The notes beneath the pieces are model-generated. The model was not told the DNA's origin and made no database searches. It worked only from the letters and a program-made list of their open reading frames with translations. A DNA stretch of 26,147 bases, taken from the NCBI GenBank assembly GCA_964561095.1, contig CAZLNV010000012.1, forward strand, positions 1 to 26,147, given 5' to 3'. The position numbers were made by a program, and so were the translations under genes. Source of the DNA: CAZLNV01 sp964561095. Its GTDB lineage: Bacteria; Bacillota_I; Bacilli_A; RF39; UBA660. Positions 20,504-26,147 of this stretch are shown in pieces. The first letter of the stretch is position 1. Each line of letters starts with the position of its first letter.

Positions 20504-22072
20504 TTACTTTATTAATTTAGCGTGTATTACTAATCTCTGGTTTCTACTAGATATTCCTATACATGTAGATAATGTCAATATTTTATCTTCATAATTTAAC
20601 TTTTGCTTAAAATTATATACACTTCTTGAAGTTATTAAATTTACAAATTCATTAAAATTTTCTTCACTTCTGAAGTTATTTACCAAATAATCTGTTGTAT
20701 AATTTGTTTTATATATTGAAAATATTTGCCACTTCATACTTGCGAATGGAGTATCAAAAACTATTACTTGATTTTCTTTTATCTTATACCAGGCGCCATA
20801 TATAGTATTTCTTAAAGTGCCAAACATTAAACCACTGTTAAGATTATGTCCATATATTATAGTGTTACTATCTAATTCTGCTGGATTATTTCTATAATCC
20901 ATAAATATCCAACCATTATTTGTTCTGGTTTTGTAAAAATCTCTTTTTAAATAATAGTCATTATTAGTTGTTTGTACTACAGGGTAATTTACAGCTGTAT
21001 TATTAACTGTTAACCAACCTACTGTATCTTCATTTATATCTAATAAGCTTGAAAATGATTTATTAAATTTATATTTGTCAATTACTTCCTTAGTTACACT
21101 TGATTCCTCTATCGTCTCTTCAGTTTTCAATGATTTTAAATATAATTCATAATTTAATCTATCTACATTTAATTTAGCCGCATAATTATAAAATTCAGTA
21201 AATATTAAGCCAACAAATAATACATAAAATATAATTATAAAAATAATCTTTATATTATTATAAGTTAGTTGCTTAAATAGATTGTTTTTAACATACTTTT
21301 CAGAGTAAACAATTCTGATCATTCCTTCTAATTCTTTATTATATTTTTTATTTATTTCTTTTAAGTATTTAAAGTTTTTTTCAACAAATTCTGATTTATC
21401 TTGATAAAGAAGTATAGTAACATTTTTTCTTGAATCTTTTTTTAATAAATATATTATGCTTTCTAATATTTTTTTATTTGATACACTTAAGTGAATTGTT
21501 TTTAAATATTGATTTATTTTCAAAAACTCATTAAAGTCTTTTTCCTTATATTCATAATTAGAATCAAAATACAAAGATTTTTTAAAATATAATGCATCCG
21601 TATCAATAGAGTTCTCTTTAATCATAAAATCATCAGTAATAGAATCTCTATAATTAATGTTTACTCTTTTTCTTAAATGAAGCATTTTCTTTAAATATTC
21701 ATTTGGCATATAATATACATTAACATAAGTAATTTTTTTATTATTAATTATTAAATTACATTCATTTACACTAAGGGATTTAAAATTTTTTGAATAAAAA
21801 TATTCTATTTTTAATAATTTAATAAATTTTAATACAAGTTCATTTAATCTATAATCTTCTAAATATACTTTGTTTATTTTATTTTTAATAATTACTTTAT
21901 TAACTAAGTTAATTATATCTTTGTCATTACTATTAAAATATCTAAATGTATATATAAGTTTGTTATGATAAAGTTTATTAGAGTTAACAATATCGCTTGG
22001 TGAAGGCACAGAGTTAGTCATGCTAAAGACTAAATACTCTTTTTGAAAAGATATTATTATGTATTTATCCAT
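20504..22072 (-). CDS. Class B-like sortase with a large cytoplasmic N-terminal domain
   Basis: Residues about 340-522 form a sortase B-type transpeptidase: GWLTVNNTAVNYPVVQT, NNGWIFMDYRN, catalytic His409 in YGHN, Cys504 in TLSTC and Arg513 in NQRLVIHAKL. Sortases join surface proteins to peptidoglycan or to each other. One membrane helix (about 274-296) precedes it. Most class B sortases have about 240 residues, with the helix near the N terminus. This one has about 270 extra residues before the helix (Lys/Asn/Tyr-rich, alpha/beta-looking, no signal peptide), predicted to lie in the cytoplasm, that I do not recognise. No substrate with a clear sorting motif is in the window. SD GAGGTG lies 5 nt before the ATG. 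Confidence 0.92.
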   Translation of the reverse strand: MDKYIIISFQKEYLVFSMTNSVPSPSDIVNSNKLYHNKLIYTFRYFNSNDKDIINLVNKVIIKNKINKVYLEDYRLNELVLKFIKLLKIEYFYSKNFKSLSVNECNLIINNKKITYVNVYYMPNEYLKKMLHLRKRVNINYRDSITDDFMIKENSIDTDALYFKKSLYFDSNYEYKEKDFNEFLKINQYLKTIHLSVSNKKILESIIYLLKKDSRKNVTILLYQDKSEFVEKNFKYLKEINKKYNKELEGMIRIVYSEKYVKNNLFKQLTYNNIKIIFIIIFYVLFVGLIFTEFYNYAAKLNVDRLNYELYLKSLKTEETIEESSVTKEVIDKYKFNKSFSSLLDINEDTVGWLTVNNTAVNYPVVQTTNNDYYLKRDFYKTRTNNGWIFMDYRNNPAELDSNTIIYGHNLNSGLMFGTLRNTIYGAWYKIKENQVIVFDTPFASMKWQIFSIYKTNYTTDYLVNNFRSEENFNEFVNLITSRSVYNFKQKLNYEDKILTLSTCIGISSRNQRLVIHAKLIK

Positions 22073-22097
22073 AACTTCACCTCTTTATTCTATATAT

Positions 22098-22106
22098 ATA
22101 ATAGCA
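22098..22106 (-). promoter_or_regulatory. Extended -10 promoter of the sortase gene
   Basis: TGCTATTAT on the minus strand (TATTAT at 22098-22103, TGC at 22104-22106), 25 nt before the start codon and right after the terminator of the upstream gene. It repeats the TGCTATTAT/TGCTATAAT form seen before queG and the channel operon. Confidence 0.45.
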
Positions 22107-22116
22107 TAAAATTAGT

Positions 22117-22150
22117 TAATTTAAAAAGAATTTTGTTATCAAAATTCTTT
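22117..22150 (-). terminator. Terminator after the thioredoxin-fold gene
   Basis: An 11-bp perfect stem (AAAGAATTTTG at 22140-22150 and CAAAATTCTTT at 22125-22135, minus-strand reading) with an ATAA loop, followed by TTTTAAATT. It divides the queG-side genes from the T4SS region. Confidence 0.75.
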
Positions 22151-22151
22151 A

Positions 22152-22655
22152 TTATTTACCTACCTCATATTTATCAACCAAATAATTAAAGTCATCAATA
22201 GATATTAATTTTTCTTTAGAATCTATTGCCTCAATTGCTTCTCCATTCTTTATATATATAAAAATTGGCAATTTTAATATAACATCTTTCATATTTGGAA
22301 ATTCACTTTTTAATGTATCTAAATATCTATCATTTTTTAATTCTTCTGTTACATCATAATATATAACATACTCATTTAAATTTTTACTTTTAATCTTTTT
22401 TAATATTTCTTTTTCTAATTTTTTAATTTCATTATTATTTTTATATCCAACATATAAAATGATTTGATTTGATTCGGCTAATGAAAGATGAAGTTCATTT
22501 TTATTTACTTCACTTACATTGTTAGTAAGCGGACTAATATTCATTTTATTGAATTTGTATGTTTTTATAAAGCCATTAATGCATATTACAAATAAAATTG
22601 TAAATAAAGTTAATGCAGCAAGTAATAAGTAATTTTTTGTAGGAATTTTCCTCAT
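22152..22655 (-). CDS. Membrane-tethered thioredoxin-fold protein without CXXC
   Basis: A 167-residue protein with one N-terminal membrane helix (about 8-30) and an extracellular domain whose strand/helix order (ESNQIILYVGYKNNNEIKKL, then EYVIYYDVTEEL, then VILKLPIFIYIKNGEAIE with the cis-Pro-like LP) suggests a thioredoxin fold. The usual CXXC is replaced by YKNN, so redox activity is unlikely. Firmicutes have small tethered proteins of this kind of unknown function. The ATG at 22653-22655 is chosen because AAGGAG lies 9 nt upstream; an ATG 11 codons earlier overlaps the promoter. It has its own promoter and terminator. Confidence 0.65.
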   Translation of the reverse strand: MRKIPTKNYLLLAALTLFTILFVICINGFIKTYKFNKMNISPLTNNVSEVNKNELHLSLAESNQIILYVGYKNNNEIKKLEKEILKKIKSKNLNEYVIYYDVTEELKNDRYLDTLKSEFPNMKDVILKLPIFIYIKNGEAIEAIDSKEKLISIDDFNYLVDKYEVGK

Positions 22656-22678
22656 AGACTTATTCTCCTTATAGATAT

Positions 22679-22707
22679 ATATTACCATATTTAATGTGTT
22701 ATTTCAA
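22679..22707 (-). promoter_or_regulatory. Promoter of the thioredoxin-fold gene
   Basis: TTGAAA (-35, 22702-22707), a 17-nt spacer and TAATAT (-10, 22679-22684) on the minus strand. The -35 lies inside the last codons of queG. Confidence 0.6.
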
Positions 22708-23595
22708 AATATTTTCTTTTTCAAGTTTTATGTTTCTATCAATTATTTTTTTACCTCTCCAATAAGATGAATTGTTTTTATAAACATAATTGTATTCTTC
22801 ATCACTTAGTTTTAAAAATTTATCTGTCTCTATTAATTCTACTCCGTCACTCTTAAAATTATTACTTAGAGGAATATCTTTATTATGTGGGCAGATGTTA
22901 GAACATATATCACAGCCATATACACAATTATTAATGTACTTGCTTTCTTCTAAAGTTAAATTTTTCTTTTGAGTTAAATAACTTAAACATTTATTTCCAT
23001 TTAAAATACCAGTTTTATTAATAGCTTTAGTGGGACAAACTTCAACGCATTTGTTGCATCCTAAACAGCTCTTATCTAATGGGGTATTATAATTAAAACT
23101 TGCATCTGTTAAGATTACCCCTATATAGAAGAAAGAACCATACTTGTCATTTATAAGTAAACCATTTTTGCCATAAAAACCAAGTCCCGCTTTATAAGCT
23201 AAATATCTTTCATCATATATATTATTGTCTACTCCAATAAATGTTTTATAATTTTTATCTTCTAAATAAGAACTAATAAATTTTAATTTTTTATTTAATA
23301 TCTTGTGATAATCAGTTCCAACGGCTACAGAGGAAAAATGTACTTCATTTTCCTTTAATTTGATGTTTATTTTATTATATGTAAGACCTAAAACAATTGC
23401 ACTTTTATAAATAGAGTCTTTTTTAAAAGTTTTTTTACCTATCTCGCCAACTTGAAAAGGAGTTTTATAATTTAAAGTTTCTTGAAGTTTTAAAATAGTT
23501 TCTAAATCTTTAAAATATTCAATATGACAAAATCCAATTAGTTCAAAACCTAACTTTTTACTTATATCAATAATTTCTTTGTTTAAATATTTCAT
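22699..23595 (-). CDS. queG: Epoxyqueuosine reductase
   Basis: QueG carries out the last step of queuosine synthesis, reducing epoxyqueuosine in tRNA with cobalamin and two [4Fe-4S] clusters. The substrate/cobalamin domain has VDNNIYDERYLAYKAGLGF (122-140, candidate catalytic Asp123) and YGKNGLLI. The ferredoxin-like domain has CLGCNKCVEVCP (177-188) and CVYGCDICSNICP (224-236), giving all eight cluster Cys. The C-terminal WRGKKIIDRN fits the family end. Length 298 is shorter than QueG proteins with a C-terminal HEAT-repeat extension and matches the short form. No strong SD is seen, and the -10 box lies only 6 nt before the ATG, so the message may be leaderless. Confidence 0.95.
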   Translation of the reverse strand: MKYLNKEIIDISKKLGFELIGFCHIEYFKDLETILKLQETLNYKTPFQVGEIGKKTFKKDSIYKSAIVLGLTYNKINIKLKENEVHFSSVAVGTDYHKILNKKLKFISSYLEDKNYKTFIGVDNNIYDERYLAYKAGLGFYGKNGLLINDKYGSFFYIGVILTDASFNYNTPLDKSCLGCNKCVEVCPTKAINKTGILNGNKCLSYLTQKKNLTLEESKYINNCVYGCDICSNICPHNKDIPLSNNFKSDGVELIETDKFLKLSDEEYNYVYKNNSSYWRGKKIIDRNIKLEKENILK

Positions 23596-23601
23596 GCCTA
23601 T

Positions 23602-23630
23602 ATAATAGCATATTTTAGTTTAAATTATAA
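23602..23630 (-). promoter_or_regulatory. queG promoter, predicted to give a leaderless message
   Basis: TTATAA (-35, 23625-23630), a 17-nt spacer ending in TGC, and TATTAT (-10, 23602-23607) on the minus strand. Only six bases (ATAGGC) separate the -10 from the ATG at 23593-23595, so transcription should begin at or within a base or two of the start codon. Confidence 0.55.
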
Positions 23631-23641
23631 CTGTAACTATA

Positions 23642-24430
23642 CTAATAATCTGAGTACTTTTCTATTCTTTTAATTCCCTGATATAAAATTATTGATAAAA
23701 TTATTAATAAAATAATTCCACTCATCACTAGATTCAAATTAAATACTTGTGAACCATATAATATTAAATAACCTATACCTGCTTTTGATGTTAAAAATTC
23801 TCCCATCACTACTCCTATTAAACACATAGAAATATTTATCTTTAACGTATTAATAATTACTTTATAGTTATATGGTAATACTACTTTAAATAATATATCT
23901 TTTTCTGTAGCGTTAAACGTTTTAAGTAACTTTACCTTATTCTTATCTGTATTGATAAAACCATTATATATTGTTTGAATACTAATAATTATTGAAATAA
24001 GTATTGCCATTAATACTATACTTTTTCTGTTGGCACCTACCCATATAATAATTATAGGCCCCAATGCTACTTTAGGAAGTGAATTTAACATTGTAAGATA
24101 TGGGTCAAACACTTTAGCTAAAAATTCACTTCTATATAATATTATTGATATTATTAAAGATAACAATGTAGTTATTAAAAAGGCTATTAGTGTTTCATAT
24201 AAAGTTACCCAAATATGATATAGTAAATTATTGCTAGAAAATAAATTAATCAAAGTCTTAAGTACATTGGATGGTGAACTAAAAATAAATGAATTAATTA
24301 TATTAAACCTTGATAGTAATTCCCATGTTAAAAGAAAAACCACCGTTATCAATATCTGAACTAATAATATATTTATCTTTCTTCTTTTAACTATTTTTAT
24401 AAATTTTTTTTGTTTATCAGACTGATTCAT
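23642..24430 (-). CDS. ABC importer permease, SsuC/TauC/ThiX type
   Basis: The 262-residue membrane protein has about six helices. WELLSRFNIINSFIFSSPSNV at the N-terminal side and NSLPKVALGPIIIIWVG in the middle are typical of nitrate/sulfonate/taurine/pyrimidine-type permeases. LKTFNATEKDILFKVVLP is the cytoplasmic coupling (EAA-like) loop, followed by MGEFLTSKAGIGYLI. It forms the channel with the ATPase encoded just upstream; the genes overlap by 14 nt (ATGAATCAGTCTGA). The substrate cannot be told from this subunit. No terminator is visible before queG. Confidence 0.93.
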   Translation of the reverse strand: MNQSDKQKKFIKIVKRRKINILLVQILITVVFLLTWELLSRFNIINSFIFSSPSNVLKTLINLFSSNNLLYHIWVTLYETLIAFLITTLLSLIISIILYRSEFLAKVFDPYLTMLNSLPKVALGPIIIIWVGANRKSIVLMAILISIIISIQTIYNGFINTDKNKVKLLKTFNATEKDILFKVVLPYNYKVIINTLKINISMCLIGVVMGEFLTSKAGIGYLILYGSQVFNLNLVMSGIILLIILSIILYQGIKRIEKYSDY

Positions 24431-25172
24431 CTAAATCCCTCCATAATATATCATAATAACTTACAAACTCTTTTGCTTTTCTATTTTCTATTGGGGTGGA
24501 TTTATTACTTAATTTAATTTCATATATATTTTTTACTTTACAAGGTCTTTTTGACAAGACAACTATTTTAGAGGACATAGATATAGCTTCAGCAATATCA
24601 TGAGTTACCATTATGACAGTTTTTTTCTCATTTTCTATTATTTTATATACATCATCACTTACTTTAAGTCTAGTTTGATAATCTAAAGCCGAAAAAGGTT
24701 CATCAAGTAAAAGAATATCAGGTTTAATAGCTAATGTTCTTATTAGTGCCACTCTTTGTCTCATTCCCCCAGACAATGATTTTGGATATTTAGTCATGAA
24801 ATCCTTTAATCCATATTTAATTAATAGTTTTTTAACATAATCAATATTATCTTTAGTTAAATTTTTTTGTATTCTTAAACCCAGTATTGAATTTTCAAAT
24901 ACTGTTAACCATTCAAATAATGAGTCTTCTTGAAGCATATATCCAACTTTTATATTTTTATTTATAAACTCTAATTTACCATCATATTCTTTGTCTAATG
25001 AGGCCAATATATTAAGTATAGTACTCTTTCCACATCCAGAAGAACCAATTATAGAAATATATTCACCCTCTTCTATATCTAAAGAAAAGTCGTTAATGGC
25101 TTCAACTTCTCCTTCAACTCCGTAATATATTTTAGATAAGTTTTTTATACTAAGTATATTATTTTTGATAAT
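24417..25172 (-). CDS. ABC importer ATPase, SsuB/TauB type, no canonical start codon
   Basis: With the start placed at ATT 25170-25172 the protein has 251 residues: Walker A GSSGCGKST (43-51), Q-loop MLQEDSLFEWLTVFEN, signature LSGGMRQRVALI, Walker B ILLLDEPFSAL and H-loop VTHD. The N-terminal strand (ILSIKNLSKIYYGVEGEVEAIND) is needed for the fold, yet no ATG, GTG or TTG exists in this frame between the upstream stop (TAA) and TTG 25005-25007, which lies after Walker A. GGGGGG (25176-25181) would serve as SD; ATC at 25167-25169 lies 6 nt from it and ATT 3 nt. Either a rare ATT/ATC start is used or an ATG was changed to ATC. The gene overlaps the permease gene by 14 nt. Confidence 0.88.
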   Translation of the reverse strand: MIKNNILSIKNLSKIYYGVEGEVEAINDFSLDIEEGEYISIIGSSGCGKSTILNILASLDKEYDGKLEFINKNIKVGYMLQEDSLFEWLTVFENSILGLRIQKNLTKDNIDYVKKLLIKYGLKDFMTKYPKSLSGGMRQRVALIRTLAIKPDILLLDEPFSALDYQTRLKVSDDVYKIIENEKKTVIMVTHDIAEAISMSSKIVVLSKRPCKVKNIYEIKLSNKSTPIENRKAKEFVSYYDILWRDLDESV

Positions 25173-25191
25173 ATTCCCCCCAGTCTTTTAT

Positions 25192-25220
25192 ATTATATGT
25201 AATTAATAATCTAAATGTGG
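25192..25220 (-). promoter_or_regulatory. Possible promoter of the ATPase-permease genes
   Basis: A perfect TATAAT (25192-25197) lies on the minus strand about 20 nt before the proposed ATT/ATC start; the -35 region (about 25215-25220) is poor. A short leader from here would carry the GGGGGG SD and no upstream ATG. It lies between the binding-protein terminator and the ATPase. Confidence 0.35.
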
Positions 25221-25240
25221 GTTTATAATTTATTGATGAT

Positions 25241-25268
25241 AATAAAAAAGCCTCAAAATTGAAGCTTT
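25241..25268 (-). terminator. Terminator after the substrate-binding protein gene
   Basis: AAAGCTTCA (25260-25268 read on the minus strand) pairs with TGAGGCTTT (25247-25255) with one G-U pair, followed by TTTTATTATC. As it lies inside the importer operon, it may be leaky and make the binding protein more abundant than the membrane subunits. Confidence 0.65.
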
Positions 25269-25271
25269 CTA

Positions 25272-26147
25272 TTAATTAAATTTATTTGTTACTAATAGAT
25301 CATAACTAACTATTTCTTTTAATACATTGTTATAAAACATTACATCTTGTAGTCTTCCATAACTTTCTTCACTTATATATGTAGTATTCCACCAAGAATC
25401 TGCTTCTTTATATCTTTTTACTATTGATTCAACTTCTTTTATTCCAGTATCAGGAAATTGATTAATTATATCTTTAGCTAATGTATTATTATCGGTTTCT
25501 TTAACATATTCTAATGCTTTATTTAAAGCTTTTGTAAACTTCTTAATAATTTTTTCATTATTATCTATATAACTTTTTCGAGCATAAAATGCTGTATAAG
25601 GAACTTCACCACTTAATATACCAAGAGACTCTAATATGCATCCATAACCTGCATTTTCTATTTTAGATGCGGTTGGTTCAAAAAGATTTACATAGTCTCC
25701 TTGTCCTCCTATAAATGCTCCACTTAATGCGGCAAATTCAACAGAAGTATCAATATTTACATCATTTTTGTTTAGTCCTGCTTCTTTTAATGCATAATTA
25801 AATATCATTAACGGCATACCACCACTTCTACCAGCTAAAATTGTTTTCCATTTTAAATTTTCTACTTTAAAATTTTCTTTTTCTTTACAACTTCCTACTA
25901 AAAATTGACCATCTCTTTTAGTTAACCCAGCAAATGTTACTAAATAATCTTTTTCATTATTGTTATAAACATATATGGCCGCTTCTGGACCACTGAATCC
26001 GATGTTAACATCTCCTGATAATACAGATGCCGCTGTTTTATCTGCTCCTGGTGTTAGTACCACGTTTACATCTAATCCTTCATCTCTAAAGTAGCCTTTT
26101 TCGATTGCTACATACCAAGGTGTATAAAATATTGAATGTGTTACTTC
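25272..26147 (-). CDS. ABC importer substrate-binding protein, NMT1/SsuA-like (partial)
   Basis: The frame is open to the window edge, giving 291 residues without the N-terminal signal sequence. THSIFYTPWYVAIEKGYFRD is the conserved start of the NMT1/THI5/SsuA/TauA fold, followed by VLTPGADKTAASVLSGDVNIGF and GPEAAIYVYNN. The protein would bind a small organic molecule outside the membrane and pass it to the permease. Sulfonates, taurine-like compounds or a thiamine precursor are all possible for this class; the visible part does not decide. It is first in the importer order SBP-ATPase-permease. Confidence 0.92.
   Translation of the reverse strand, partial: EVTHSIFYTPWYVAIEKGYFRDEGLDVNVVLTPGADKTAASVLSGDVNIGFSGPEAAIYVYNNNEKDYLVTFAGLTKRDGQFLVGSCKEKENFKVENLKWKTILAGRSGGMPLMIFNYALKEAGLNKNDVNIDTSVEFAALSGAFIGGQGDYVNLFEPTASKIENAGYGCILESLGILSGEVPYTAFYARKSYIDNNEKIIKKFTKALNKALEYVKETDNNTLAKDIINQFPDTGIKEVESIVKRYKEADSWWNTTYISEESYGRLQDVMFYNNVLKEIVSYDLLVTNKFN

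Noticed and set aside
1..26147. Use of TGA as a tryptophan codon (Mollicute code)
   Set aside because: TGA ends several genes cleanly (for example the PrgI-like gene and the ABC ATPase) and conserved Trp residues are TGG.

Overview
The window looks like a chromosomal segment of an uncultured, low-GC, cell-walled Bacilli-type Firmicute, perhaps a gut lineage of the RF39 or Erysipelotrichia kind. The class is inferred from base composition, Shine-Dalgarno (SD) sites, a lipoprotein signal, a class B-type sortase and a SpoIID-type wall enzyme. TGA is used as a stop and Trp is TGG, so this is not the Mycoplasma code. Every gene I can support lies on the minus strand, so the biological order runs from the right edge to the left edge.

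Right part (about 22.1-26.1 kb, first in transcription): an ABC importer of the SsuABC/TauABC/ThiXYZ type (binding protein cut by the window edge, ATPase without a canonical start codon, permease), then queG (epoxyqueuosine reductase), then a membrane-tethered thioredoxin-fold protein without a CXXC.

Central part (about 5.6-22.1 kb): a minimal Gram-positive type IV secretion (T4SS) locus. In transcription order it holds a sortase with a large cytoplasmic N-terminal domain, a TadZ/ParA-like protein with a degenerate P-loop, three VirB2/TrbC-like two-helix proteins (one small pilin, one carrying an InlB-type repeat, one carrying a large Cys-rich ectodomain), a polytopic VirB6/TrbL-like protein with a repetitive tail interrupted by a 100-N assembly gap, a PrgI/VirB3-like protein, VirB4 split into two overlapping genes, a SpoIID+CHAP lipoprotein (VirB1 role), a membrane-anchored unknown, the VirD4/TraG coupling protein, and a small acidic protein overlapping a 382-residue protein that faintly resembles the HopA1 effector family. 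No relaxase, integrase, replication protein or oriT-like nick region is visible. The locus is flanked by ordinary chromosomal genes, has the same base composition as they do, and is divided by its own promoters and terminators. I read it as a resident secretion or surface-appendage apparatus rather than an evident mobile element.

Left part (about 0.1-5.5 kb): recG, two small proteins, a YebC/PmpR-family protein, and a ClpX-like AAA+ unfoldase with a novel N-terminal domain, ending in tandem terminators. Beyond it is a small 83-residue gene broken by one missing A in a poly-A run, and a plus-strand terminator belonging to a convergent gene outside the window.

Likely working model (inference): VirD4 and VirB4 power a channel made of the VirB3-like and VirB6-like proteins; the SpoIID/CHAP lipoprotein opens the wall; the three pilin-like proteins form or decorate an extracellular structure; the sortase and TadZ-like protein may anchor or position it; and the 382-residue protein is a candidate cargo.
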